From contig NZ_JADMKC010000022.1 in NCBI RefSeq assembly GCF_018780105.1, positions 1-64,000 on the forward strand: a DNA stretch of 64,000 nt, written 5' to 3'. This DNA is from Thiobacillus sp. Lineage in GTDB: Bacteria > Pseudomonadota > Gammaproteobacteria > Burkholderiales > Thiobacillaceae. The translations under genes were made by a program, and so were the position numbers. Numbering within the stretch: the first letter of the stretch is position 1; the number at the start of each line of letters is the position of its first letter. The notes below the pieces were generated by a model. The model made no database searches and was not told where the DNA came from. It worked only from the letters and a program-made list of their open reading frames with translations. Shown here piece by piece: positions 1 to 9,409 of this stretch.

Positions 1-530
1 CCGCCGCAGTTGATTTCGCAGCAGGAGGTGGACAGCTTGACGCGGTTAGGCATCTCGCACTTGACGAAGTCGTCGTACAGCTCATCCATCAGCGCCTTGA
101 CCACGCCAGAAGCGTCGGTACCCGGAATGTCGCAGTGCAACCAACCCTGGGTGTGCGCAATCATGGACACCGAGTTAGCGGTACCGCCGATGGGGTAGCC
201 CTTGTCGTTCAGCGCCTTGATCAGCGGCTCGACCTTGGCACCATCAGCAACCATGTATTCGATGTTGGAACGCGCGGTGAAACGCACAAAACCATCACCA
301 TACTGATCGGCGATATCAGCCAGCTCGCGAATGGTGTAGTGATCCATCTGGCGAGCCGTACCGGCCTTGACCGTCCAGACTTCGTCGCCTGATTCGGCAC
401 GGTGATACAGAACACCCGGCTTCGGATGGCTGTGGAAAGCCCACTTGCCATAGTTTTTCACCATCACGGGGTGCATGTAGGGCATCGGATCCGGTGCACC
501 GGATTCGATAGGCGGACGCAGTTCTGCCAT
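1..530 (-). CDS. dsrB: Dissimilatory sulfite reductase beta subunit DsrB (partial, C-terminus outside window)
   Basis: Reverse translation begins MAELRPPIESGAPDPMPYMHPVMVKNYGKWAFHSHPKPGVLYHRAESGDEVWTVKAG, with ...TQGWLHCDIPGTDASG...STSCCEINCGG; typical DsrB N-terminus and siroheme/FeS Cys region; runs off the left edge. Confidence 0.93.
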   Translation of the reverse strand, partial: MAELRPPIESGAPDPMPYMHPVMVKNYGKWAFHSHPKPGVLYHRAESGDEVWTVKAGTARQMDHYTIRELADIADQYGDGFVRFTARSNIEYMVADGAKVEPLIKALNDKGYPIGGTANSVSMIAHTQGWLHCDIPGTDASGVVKALMDELYDDFVKCEMPNRVKLSTSCCEINCG

Positions 531-612
531 GTTATTTCTCCGACTAAATTAATGCATCAAGCTGATTCAATCCACAGGCCCGGCACATACCGAACCCGCG
601 ACAAGTAAAACC

Positions 613-1914
613 TTAAGCAGCGGACTGCTTGTACTCGTTCCACTTCTCGACTTGCTCATCCCAGTCATCGGAACGGAAGTAAGGATTGGAACGCGGCGCG
701 TTGATCATGTTGGGGTCAACCGGAATATCCAGGCCTTCAAGGAAATTGGTCAGACCAATACGCTCAATCATCTCACCCGTACGCTCGTGCTCCAGCGCAT
801 TTTCGGCGAAGAAGTCGAGAATGTTGCGAGCCAGTTCGTTCAGTTTTTCGAAGTCCTCGTCGGACTCAAGCTTCATGAACGGGATCACGACGGTGCCCAT
901 GGAAGCGCCGATCTTCAGCACACCCTTGCCACCCACCAGGATCGACACACCCTTGTCGTTACCCGGCAGCAGACCACCAGGGATAACGTTCAGACAATGC
1001 ATGCAACGCACGCAGTTTTTGTTGTCGATGCACATTGCGTTGCCGTCACCCAGATTGGCAACCGACACGCTTGCAGAGGCTTTGACATCACTTGCCTTGA
1101 CCAGGGTAATCGCCTTGGTCGGGCATTTGCTGACCACGTCATTGACCAGATCGGTCATGCCGTGCGCCTTGTAGTAATCCTGGACCTGAGCTTCGTTGAC
1201 GCGGATGTTGTCGCGCCAAGTGCCAATGGTTGCCATGTCGGAACGCTGAATTGCGTTCATGCAGTCATTCGGGCAACCCGAGAACTTGAACTTGAACTTG
1301 TAGGGCAGCGAAGGACGGTGCATGTCGTCCAGATTGTTGTTAATGACAGTACGTAGCGCCTTGGCTTCGTCATAGCAAGACATTTCGCAACGCGACGCGC
1401 CAACACAGGACATCGAGGTACGCAGCGCAGGGCCCGCACCACCCAGGTCGAAGCCCATTTCGTTGAAGGCATCGAACGCGCCCTGCACATCAGCGGTCTT
1501 GATGCCCTGGAACATGATGTCGCCGGACTGGCCATGGAACGCGATCAGACCCGAACCACCTTTTTCGGACCACACGTCACACATTTTCCGCAGCAGATCG
1601 GAGCTGTAATGCATGCCTGCCGGCGGTTGCACGCGCAGGGTATGGAACTCGGCCGCCTCGGGGAACAGCGGGTTGTGGTTTTCGTCTTTCAACTCGGTGA
1701 AACGGGGAATCACGCCACCGCCGTAGCCGAACACACCCACCGTACCGCCCTTCCAGTAGCCAAACTTGGTCTTGTACGACGTTTCCAGCTGACCCATCAG
1801 GTCAACCATCATGTCGTTGTCTTTAGCCAAACGCTTCAGGCCAGTCACGAAACTGGGCCACGGGCCGCTTTCGAGTTGGTCCAGATTGGGCGTATCAATC
1901 ATTTGCTTTGCCAT
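613..1914 (-). CDS. dsrA: Dissimilatory sulfite reductase alpha subunit DsrA
   Basis: 433 aa; LESGPWPSFVTGLKRLAKD, CVGASRCEMSC and SGCPNDC Cys motifs, ferredoxin-like CIDNKNCVRCMHCLNVIPGG insert; directly upstream of dsrB. Confidence 0.96.
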   Translation of the reverse strand: MAKQMIDTPNLDQLESGPWPSFVTGLKRLAKDNDMMVDLMGQLETSYKTKFGYWKGGTVGVFGYGGGVIPRFTELKDENHNPLFPEAAEFHTLRVQPPAGMHYSSDLLRKMCDVWSEKGGSGLIAFHGQSGDIMFQGIKTADVQGAFDAFNEMGFDLGGAGPALRTSMSCVGASRCEMSCYDEAKALRTVINNNLDDMHRPSLPYKFKFKFSGCPNDCMNAIQRSDMATIGTWRDNIRVNEAQVQDYYKAHGMTDLVNDVVSKCPTKAITLVKASDVKASASVSVANLGDGNAMCIDNKNCVRCMHCLNVIPGGLLPGNDKGVSILVGGKGVLKIGASMGTVVIPFMKLESDEDFEKLNELARNILDFFAENALEHERTGEMIERIGLTNFLEGLDIPVDPNMINAPRSNPYFRSDDWDEQVEKWNEYKQSAA

Positions 1915-2294
1915 GGTCTTCTCTCCTAAGAAATTTCGAAATGCCCGCTCAGGCGACTGCCCAACGGTATTCCATCATCGTATTGGCTCGGCAGCCGCAC
2001 CACCATCATTCTCTTGGGTAAACGAACTACTCCATGTGGGTAGGTTGACAACCACCCAAGCGAAGTAGGCAAGTTTGCCCAATTCGGTAATGCCTTATTG
2101 ACGCAAAGCGTGAGACATTACTCCCCCAACGCATGTCCGCCACAAGAATCCATAAGAGTATTAAAATATTGTGGTGGATGCAAGCCCCTGTCCAAAACAG
2201 GGTTGAATTGCCGTCCTGCCCACGCAATCTGGGGCAGGCATCAATATTGATCTCGCCAGCACTATTTTCATCAATCACGCCTGAATTGAGTCCC

Positions 2295-2516
2295 ATGCCT
2301 GAAACCACTTCAATCGACAAGTTTCGACTCCCGTTTGGCGGCCAGGAAATCGAGTTCCAGAATTTTGTCCACGAATCGGGTGGCGTTCCTTTCCTGCGCA
2401 TTCGCATCCGTGAGAACAAGCGATTCACCATTTTCGAGGTCGATCCGGGCAGCGCCCAGAAATGGGCCGATATCATGCAGGCATGGGCGAAAGAACATGC
2501 CGGAGATGCACCGTGA
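2295..2516 (+). CDS. Small conserved hypothetical protein (73 aa), divergent from dsrA
   Basis: MPETTSIDKFRLPFGGQEIEFQNFVHESGGVPFLRIRIRENKRFTIFEVDPGSAQKWADIMQAWAKEHAGDAP; stop overlaps the next start as GTGA at 2513-2516. Confidence 0.6.
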   Translation: MPETTSIDKFRLPFGGQEIEFQNFVHESGGVPFLRIRIRENKRFTIFEVDPGSAQKWADIMQAWAKEHAGDAP

Positions 2517-3172
2517 ACTGGGCGAGTTGGCCTGAAGACAAGCCAGAGGAATACATTCCCGACATGATCGATCTCCAGTTCGATCTGGTGGGCGCGACCA
2601 TCCCTTCTGACAACGCACTGTTGCTGTCAGAAGCCCTGCTCACCCAGTTGCCTTGGCTGGGCGACGACGACCGCATCGGCATTCAGCACCTCAAAGGGGC
2701 TGAAACCAATACGGGCGACACGTCGCTCCACATCAACCGGCGTACCAAGCTGTTTCTGCGCGCCCCGAAATCGCGAGTGGACGATCTGCAGCAGCTGGTG
2801 GGTAAGACGCTGGATCTGGCCGGCCACGATCTGCAAATCGGCAATTTCAAAACGCGCGCTTTCAGCCCGTTCGGCAACATCTATGCCCATTTCGTTGACA
2901 CGGGCAGCGCCAGTGAAGAACAATTCGTGCAGGATGTCATGCGCGAACTGGATGGTCATTTCCAGATCCGCTGCGGGTTTATCTGCGGCAAGCGGCAAAC
3001 CTTGAAAAGCGCGTCCGGGCCATTATTTGGCTACAGCCTGATGCTGCACGACGTTCCCCCACACAAATCCCTGCAGCTGCAGGATGAAGGAATGGGTCGA
3101 AACCGTTTGCTGGGTTGCGGAATTTTCATCCCGCACAAATCCATTGCGGCTGTTGTTCAGGCCAATATTTAG
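2513..3172 (+). CDS. Cas6/Cmx6-like (type I-MYXAN Cas6 family) protein
   Basis: GTG start overlapping upstream stop (or ATG at 2564); MIDLQFDLVGATIPSDNALLLSEALLTQLPWLGDDDRIGIQHLKG... and C-terminal RNRLLGCGIFIPHK resembling the Cas6 glycine-rich loop. Family assignment from recall of the Cas6/Cmx6 pattern. Confidence 0.7.
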   Translation: MNWASWPEDKPEEYIPDMIDLQFDLVGATIPSDNALLLSEALLTQLPWLGDDDRIGIQHLKGAETNTGDTSLHINRRTKLFLRAPKSRVDDLQQLVGKTLDLAGHDLQIGNFKTRAFSPFGNIYAHFVDTGSASEEQFVQDVMRELDGHFQIRCGFICGKRQTLKSASGPLFGYSLMLHDVPPHKSLQLQDEGMGRNRLLGCGIFIPHKSIAAVVQANI

Positions 3173-3211
3173 CATTTTCATTTTGCAACCAACCGAAAAG
3201 GAGTAGGAATC

Positions 3212-3544
3212 ATGGGTTACATGTTGAACGGCGAAGAGCTCGAAACCGGGGAAGAAAACTTCCTGCTGGAAGCCAATTTCAGCGACGAAATTGTCCCTGT
3301 CATCGCCGAGGCCGAAGGCATCAAGCTGACCGACGAGCACTGGCAAGTCGTCAACTATCTGCGTGAAAAGTATAAAGAAGACGGCCAGACCCCGAACTTC
3401 CGCAACATGGTTGCCGAACTCGATGAACTGCATGAAGGCGTGGACTGGAAGAAAAAGCTCTACGAGCTGTTCCCCAACATGCCCGCTCGCCAAGGCTGCC
3501 GCGTCGCCGGCCTGCCGAAGCCGTTTGGCAAGGGCGGCTACTAA
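3212..3544 (+). CDS. DsrC/TusE-family sulfur-carrier-like protein with variant C-terminus
   Basis: 110 aa; LTDEHWQVVNYLREKYKE...ELFPNMPARQGCRVAGLPKPFGKGGY; AGLPKP signature of DsrC/TusE. Confidence 0.88.
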   Translation: MGYMLNGEELETGEENFLLEANFSDEIVPVIAEAEGIKLTDEHWQVVNYLREKYKEDGQTPNFRNMVAELDELHEGVDWKKKLYELFPNMPARQGCRVAGLPKPFGKGGY

Positions 3545-3623
3545 TCGATAGCAGAGCCCGGAGCCGAGAGCCGGGCGTCTGTACGCACGGCTCTCCACTC
3601 CCGACTTTCAAGGCAGCACCTCC

Positions 3624-4472
3624 ATGTTCAGCAACACCCTCGTCACCACAGAAGATCTGGCCGCCCATCTGGACGACCCGAATTGGGTCATCCTGGATTG
3701 CCGCTTCACCCTGACCGACCCCGATGGCGGAAAGCTCGCCTACGACAAGGCCCACATTCCGGGCGCACGCTATGTGCACCTGGACAACGACCTGTCTGCC
3801 CCCGTCAACGAAACCAGCGGGCGTCATCCGCTGCCTGACCCGCGCGCGCTGGCTGAGAGACTTTGCGCGTGGGGCGTCGGGGTCAACAAGCAGGTCGTGG
3901 TGTATGACGACAGCTACGGTTCCATGGCGACCCGGCTGTGGTGGATGATGCGCTGGCTCGGCCACCCCGGCGTGGCCTTGCTGGATGGCGGCTACCCGAA
4001 ATGGGTACGCGAGAAGCGCCCGGTCAATGCCGAACAGCCCGTGCCGCACCGCGCTGCGTGTGCCTGCCTGCCGGAACCCAGCCAGATAGTGACTGCGGAT
4101 GAAATCCTCCAGGCGTCGCACTCCGGCGCACAACTCATCATCGATGCGCGCCCGGATCGCCGCTTCAGCGGCGAATACGAACCGCTTGATCCGGTGGCCG
4201 GCCACGTGCCTGGCGCCATCAATTATCCGTTCGACGAGAACCTGGATGTAGACGGCACCTATCTGCCGCCCGAGGCGCTGCGCGAAAACTACCAGGCGCT
4301 GCTTAAAGGCCGTCCGGCCTGGCAGGTGCTGCACATGTGCGGCTCCGGCGTAACCGCCTGCCACAACATTCTGGCGATGGAAATCGCCGGCCTTCCCGGT
4401 TCACGGCTTTACCCCGGCTCCTGGAGCGAGTGGATCACCGATCCTGCCCGCCCCGTTGCCACAGGAGAATAA
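3624..4472 (+). CDS. sseA: Sulfurtransferase (thiosulfate/3-mercaptopyruvate sulfurtransferase, tandem rhodanese)
   Basis: 282 aa; two rhodanese domains, active-site loop CGSGVTA, SWSEW C-terminal signature. Confidence 0.9.
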   Translation: MFSNTLVTTEDLAAHLDDPNWVILDCRFTLTDPDGGKLAYDKAHIPGARYVHLDNDLSAPVNETSGRHPLPDPRALAERLCAWGVGVNKQVVVYDDSYGSMATRLWWMMRWLGHPGVALLDGGYPKWVREKRPVNAEQPVPHRAACACLPEPSQIVTADEILQASHSGAQLIIDARPDRRFSGEYEPLDPVAGHVPGAINYPFDENLDVDGTYLPPEALRENYQALLKGRPAWQVLHMCGSGVTACHNILAMEIAGLPGSRLYPGSWSEWITDPARPVATGE

Positions 4473-4475
4473 ATT

Positions 4476-5096
4476 ATGGCCATGCCCATCCGCGTCAAAA
4501 CCATCTGGTTCAAGAAAGACGGCGACCGCAGCGCTGAAGAAATTGCCTCGGCCGTGGCCACGACCACCTGGCGCGTAGCCGACAAGGCCATCGACAATCT
4601 GGGCCGCGAGAACTACGACATCATCACGCCCGAGCGTGGCTTCAAGCTGATTGCCGAATTTCTTGCATTTCTGGCGCATTACTGCGATCGCATGGCGTAT
4701 GGTTCGCTGTCGCCGGAACGCCGCCTGGCCGTCCTGCAGGCGCTCAGCAACAAGCTCGGCGAGGTGATGGAGCAGAACGTGCGCGAAGTGGTCGGCAAGA
4801 ACGATCCGCGCAACTACAAGCAGGAATTCATCGATTTCCTCAACCGTCGTTTTGCCGACTACAGCGAATTCGAGTTCCCCGACGACGAACGCGCCAGCTT
4901 CCCGGCCCTGCGTTTTCTCGGCCTGCAGATCCGCGACGAAATGGGCGACAACGACAAGACCTGGGTGATGGACCAGATCATGGATATCGAAATGCCCGAA
5001 ATGATGGGCACGGTGCGCAAGAGCTTCAAGGGCTTGCTGTCCGACGCGCCGGTCAAGCGTGGCTTCGGCTCGCCCGACATGCTGCCGCCGGAATAA
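4476..5096 (+). CDS. Conserved hypothetical protein (206 aa)
   Basis: Intact ORF 3 nt after sseA; soluble, helical-looking (MAMPIRVKTIWFKKDGDRSAEEIASAVATTTWRVADKAIDNLG...). Confidence 0.7.
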   Translation: MAMPIRVKTIWFKKDGDRSAEEIASAVATTTWRVADKAIDNLGRENYDIITPERGFKLIAEFLAFLAHYCDRMAYGSLSPERRLAVLQALSNKLGEVMEQNVREVVGKNDPRNYKQEFIDFLNRRFADYSEFEFPDDERASFPALRFLGLQIRDEMGDNDKTWVMDQIMDIEMPEMMGTVRKSFKGLLSDAPVKRGFGSPDMLPPE

Positions 5097-5103
5097 GGAT
5101 CGC

Positions 5104-6009
5104 ATGGCTTCGCCGTTCGACCTCGCAGACACCATGTGCTACCGCGCCTGGCGCGCAACCAAGCTCGCAACCTACCCCAGAAAAGTAGACGAGCTGATCG
5201 TGCCGCTGGCCGATCCGCGCGCCCTGACGGCTGCCGAAACTACTGCCCTTGCCGCCGCCTGCTGGCGCGCCAACATGGCGTTCTATCACGCCCCCCACCT
5301 GCCCGCAGCCGACAAATCGCTGCCCCGACTGCTCGCGCAGCAACTCGGGCTGCACCGGCTCGAAGGCAATTACCTCGCCGACGAGGATGGCCTGTCGAGC
5401 ATCACGCCGAGCGACGACGAAGCCAGCCCACGCGGCGAGTTCATTCCCTACACCCACAAGCCGATCAACTGGCACACCGACGGCTACTACAACACGCTCG
5501 ACCGGCGCATTCTCGGCATGACGCTGCACTGCGCGCAGGATGCCGAAACGGGTGGCGAGAACGCTCTGCTCGACCACGAAATCGCCTACATCCAGCTGCG
5601 CGACATCAACCCGGACTTCATCGCCGCGCTGATGCAACCAGACGCAATGACCATTCCCGCGCGCATGGACGAGGACAACATCGCCCGCGCCGAACAGTCC
5701 GGCCCGGTATTTGCCGTCGACCCCGAACTCGGATTTCTCTACATGCGCTACACCGCGCGCACCCGCTCGATCGTCTGGAAGGCCGATCCGGTCACACAGG
5801 CTGCCGTCAAAACGCTGAGCGAGATTCTCGCTGATTCGGAATACACACTGACCGCACGGATGACGCCCGGCATGGGGCTCATCTGCAACAACGTACTGCA
5901 TACCCGCAACGGGTTTTCCGATTCGCCCGGCCACCGCAGATTGCTGTATCGCGGCCGCTATTACGACCGTTTGCGCTTTGATGCCGCCACGCAAACGCGC
6001 CCCGCCTAG
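5104..6009 (+). CDS. TauD/TfdA-like 2-oxoglutarate/Fe(II)-dependent dioxygenase
   Basis: NWHTDGYYN (HxD) motif, distal [13 protein letters not shown] and [12 protein letters not shown] motifs; start [20 protein letters not shown]. Confidence 0.75.
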   Translation: MASPFDLADTMCYRAWRATKLATYPRKVDELIVPLADPRALTAAETTALAAACWRANMAFYHAPHLPAADKSLPRLLAQQLGLHRLEGNYLADEDGLSSITPSDDEASPRGEFIPYTHKPINWHTDGYYNTLDRRILGMTLHCAQDAETGGENALLDHEIAYIQLRDINPDFIAALMQPDAMTIPARMDEDNIARAEQSGPVFAVDPELGFLYMRYTARTRSIVWKADPVTQAAVKTLSEILADSEYTLTARMTPGMGLICNNVLHTRNGFSDSPGHRRLLYRGRYYDRLRFDAATQTRPA

Positions 6010-6056
6010 CGGGAGCAGGTAAAATAGCGGCCTTTGTTTTTCGGCCGCCTGCCGTC

Positions 6057-7310
6057 ATGCAGCTTCTCGCCCTTGGGGTCAACCATCACACCGCACCGCT
6101 CGCCATCCGCGAGCAGGTGGCATTCGGCCCCGAAAAGCTGGGGCTGGCGCTGCGCGAGCTGACGCAGAACCAGCATGCATCCGAGGCAGCGATCCTGTCG
6201 ACCTGCAACCGCACCGAGTTGTACGTCAACACCCCTTCCCCCGAAAACGTGACGCAATGGCTGGCGGATTTCCACCATATCGAACGCCGCGAACTGGCCC
6301 CCTATCTGTATGCCCTGCCGCGCGAAAAGGCAGCACAGCACGCGTTCCGCGTCGCCGCCGGCCTCGATTCGATGGTGCTGGGCGAAACCCAGATCCTCGG
6401 CCAGATGAAACAGGCAGTGGCCACCGCCGAAGAAGCCGGCACCCTCGGCCTGCTGCTGCACAAGCTGTTCCAGCGCACCTTCTCGGTCGCCAAGGAAGTG
6501 CGCAGCAGCACCGAAATCGGCGCCAATTCGGTCTCGATGGCTGCCGCTGCCGTGCGCCTCGCCGAGCGCATTTTCCCCAGTGTGAAAGCGCAGGCCTGCC
6601 TGTTCATCGGCGCCGGCGAAATGATCGAGTTGTGCATGACGCACTTCGCCGCGCAGCATCCGCGCCGCATGACCGTGGCCAACCGCACTGCCGAGCGTGC
6701 GCGTCCGCTGGCCGAGCGCTTCAACGCCGGGGTGATCCCGCTCACCGCGTTGCCGGACGAAGTCGCCGCCCACGACATCATCATCACCTCCACCGCCAGC
6801 CCGTTGCCGATTCTGGGCAAGGGCATGCTGGAACGCGCCATCAAACAGCGCCGCCACCGCCCGATCTTCATCGTCGACCTGGCGGTGCCGCGCGACGTCG
6901 AAGCCGAAGTCGCCACCATGGATGACGTCTTCCTCTACAGCGTGGACGACCTCGGGGAAGTGGTGCGCGAAGGCATGGACACCCGCGTCGCGCAAGTCGC
7001 GCAGGCCGAGGCAATCATCGAAACCAGCGTCGAAAGCTTCGTCCACTGGATGGAAGGCCGCGAACTGGTGCCGGTGATCCGCGCCCTGCGCGACAACGCC
7101 GACCGCCATCGCCGTCATGAAATCGAGAAGGCCGAAAAAGCCCTGGCGCGCGGCGAAGATCCGCGCGCCGTGCTCGACGCGATGAGCCACGCGCTCGCCA
7201 ACAAGCTGCTACACGCCCCGACCCACGCCTTGAACCATGCCAGCAGCGCCGAGCGCGATCAGTTCGCCCGCCTGATCAAGCAGCTTTACGGGCTGGGGCC
7301 AGACAAATAA
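6057..7310 (+). CDS. hemA: Glutamyl-tRNA reductase
   Basis: [49 protein letters not shown]. Confidence 0.97.
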   Translation: MQLLALGVNHHTAPLAIREQVAFGPEKLGLALRELTQNQHASEAAILSTCNRTELYVNTPSPENVTQWLADFHHIERRELAPYLYALPREKAAQHAFRVAAGLDSMVLGETQILGQMKQAVATAEEAGTLGLLLHKLFQRTFSVAKEVRSSTEIGANSVSMAAAAVRLAERIFPSVKAQACLFIGAGEMIELCMTHFAAQHPRRMTVANRTAERARPLAERFNAGVIPLTALPDEVAAHDIIITSTASPLPILGKGMLERAIKQRRHRPIFIVDLAVPRDVEAEVATMDDVFLYSVDDLGEVVREGMDTRVAQVAQAEAIIETSVESFVHWMEGRELVPVIRALRDNADRHRRHEIEKAEKALARGEDPRAVLDAMSHALANKLLHAPTHALNHASSAERDQFARLIKQLYGLGPDK

Positions 7311-7323
7311 GGGCTGCGCGGGA

Positions 7324-8406
7324 ATGAAAGCCTCTTTACAAGACAAGCTCGCTCGCGCCGACGAGCGGCTGGCGGAACTCGACGCCCTGTTGTCGCAGCC
7401 GGAAATCGCCGGCGACATGGAGACCTACCGCAAATTCACCCGCGAACGCGCCGACCTCGATCCCGTGGTGGCGCTGTATCGCCAATACCGGCTGGCCGAA
7501 GCCGACCAGAAGACAGCGACCGAGATGCTGGCCGATCCCGACATGCGCGAGCTCGCCGAGGCCGAACTTGTCGACAGCGCAACCCGCATCGCACAACTGG
7601 AAACCGATCTGCAAACCGCGCTGTTGCCGAAAGACCCCAACGACGATCGCAACATCTTTCTGGAAATTCGCGCGGGCACCGGCGGCGACGAATCGGCGCT
7701 GTTCGCCGGCAACCTTGCGCGCCTGTACACCCGCTATGCGGAACGACAGGGCTGGAAAGTCGAAATCGTCTCGGAAAACCCCGGCGAGGTGGGTGGCTAC
7801 AAGGAAATCATCCTGCGTATCGTCGGCGCGGGCGCGTATTCACGACTCAAGTTCGAATCGGGTGGCCACCGCGTACAGCGCGTGCCCGAAACCGAATCGC
7901 AGGGCCGCATCCACACGTCGGCCTGCACCGTCGCGGTGATGCCGGAAGCCGATGAAGTGGCCGAAATCAATATCAACCCGGCGGATTTGCGCATCGACAC
8001 CTATCGCGCTTCCGGTGCGGGCGGCCAGCACATCAACAAAACCGATTCCGCCGTCCGCATCACCCATCTGCCAACAGGCCTCGTGGTCGAATGCCAGGAC
8101 GACCGCTCGCAGCACCGCAACCGCGCGCAGGCGATGAGCGTGCTGGCCGCGCGCCTGAAAGATCGCGAACTGCAGGCCCAGCACGCGCTGGAAGCCAGCA
8201 CCCGCAAAAGCCTGATCGGCACCGGCGACCGCTCCGACCGTATCCGCACCTACAATTTTCCGCAGGGGCGCATCACCGACCACCGCATCAACCTCACGCT
8301 GTACAAGATCGACGCGATGATGGATGGCGATCTCACCGAATTACTGGACGCCCTGGCGGCCGAACATCAGGCCGAGTTACTGGCGACGCTGTCGGGCGAG
8401 GGCTGA
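7324..8406 (+). CDS. prfA: Peptide chain release factor 1
   Basis: 360 aa with [25 protein letters not shown]. Confidence 0.97.
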   Translation: MKASLQDKLARADERLAELDALLSQPEIAGDMETYRKFTRERADLDPVVALYRQYRLAEADQKTATEMLADPDMRELAEAELVDSATRIAQLETDLQTALLPKDPNDDRNIFLEIRAGTGGDESALFAGNLARLYTRYAERQGWKVEIVSENPGEVGGYKEIILRIVGAGAYSRLKFESGGHRVQRVPETESQGRIHTSACTVAVMPEADEVAEININPADLRIDTYRASGAGGQHINKTDSAVRITHLPTGLVVECQDDRSQHRNRAQAMSVLAARLKDRELQAQHALEASTRKSLIGTGDRSDRIRTYNFPQGRITDHRINLTLYKIDAMMDGDLTELLDALAAEHQAELLATLSGEG

Positions 8407-8412
8407 AGTGCC

Positions 8413-9270
8413 ATGACCGAGCCTACGGTCACGGGCCTGATCGACGACGCTACGACCTGCATCGCCACCGCGCTCGATCTGCCCCGCCGCGACGCACGGC
8501 TCGATGCCCGCGTGCTGGCCGCGCATGTACTGGGGGTCGAGCCCGCCTGGCTGATTGCACACGATACCGATGCGGTGCCCAAACGGCAGATCGATGCGTT
8601 CCAGACCCTGCTGGCGCAGCGACTGCGCGGCGTCCCCATTGCCTACCTCACCGGCCGCCGCGAGTTTTATGGCCGCCCCTTCCTGGTTTCGGACGCGGTA
8701 CTGATTCCGCAGCCCGACACCGAACTGCTGGTTGAGCTGGCGCTTGCGCGCATCCCGCCCGAGCAGGCCGTAGCGGTACTGGATCTCGGTACCGGCAGCG
8801 GCTGCATCGCCCTCACCCTGGCGCTGGAACGGCCGCTCGCCCGGGTGACGGCAGTCGACCGTTCCCCGGCGGCACTTGCGATGGCCCAGCGCAATGCCGA
8901 ATTGCTCGACACACGTGTCGAGTTTCTGGTGAGCGACTGGTTCAGCGCAATCGGCGAGCGACGTTTCGATCTGATTGTCAGCAACCCACCCTACATCGCC
9001 GCAGCCGACCCCCATCTGGCCCGGGGCGATGTGCGTTTTGAGCCGCTTGCCGCGCTCGCTTCCGGTGCCGACGGACTCGATGACCTGCGCCGGCTGATCG
9101 CAGCCGCTTGCGCGCACCTCCAGCCCGGCGGCGCCCTGCTGCTCGAACATGGCCATGATCAGGCAACCGCCGTCAGCTCCCTGCTGCAACAGAGCGGCAT
9201 CGCCTCGCCGCAAAGCTGGAACGATCTGGCGGGAATCCCGCGTGTCAGCGGTGGCCAAGTGTCGAAATAA
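8413..9270 (+). CDS. prmC: Release factor glutamine methyltransferase (HemK)
   Basis: SAM-MTase motif DLGTGSGCIALTLA and NPPYIA; follows prfA. Confidence 0.96.
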   Translation: MTEPTVTGLIDDATTCIATALDLPRRDARLDARVLAAHVLGVEPAWLIAHDTDAVPKRQIDAFQTLLAQRLRGVPIAYLTGRREFYGRPFLVSDAVLIPQPDTELLVELALARIPPEQAVAVLDLGTGSGCIALTLALERPLARVTAVDRSPAALAMAQRNAELLDTRVEFLVSDWFSAIGERRFDLIVSNPPYIAAADPHLARGDVRFEPLAALASGADGLDDLRRLIAAACAHLQPGGALLLEHGHDQATAVSSLLQQSGIASPQSWNDLAGIPRVSGGQVSK

Positions 9271-9302
9271 TTTACACTCGCGCGCAATGCAAACCGAATT
9301 TC

Positions 9303-9332
9303 AGATGCCCATGCTACGTCGCATGGGCATCT
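9303..9332. repeat. Perfect 12-bp inverted repeat with 6-nt loop
   Basis: AGATGCCCATGC tacgtc GCATGGGCATCT, in the prmC / secreted-protein intergenic region; no T tract follows. Confidence 0.85.
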
Positions 9333-9409
9333 CAGCCCGGTTTACGGTAAGCTGGAGCGATTCTTGCTCTATCGTTGGATACAAAATTAAACGCCTACCG
9401 AGGTCTGCC

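Noticed and set aside
2513-3172. Evidence for a CRISPR-Cas locus
   Set aside because: No repeat-spacer array or other cas gene seen; only the Cas6-like protein remains, reported as an orphan.
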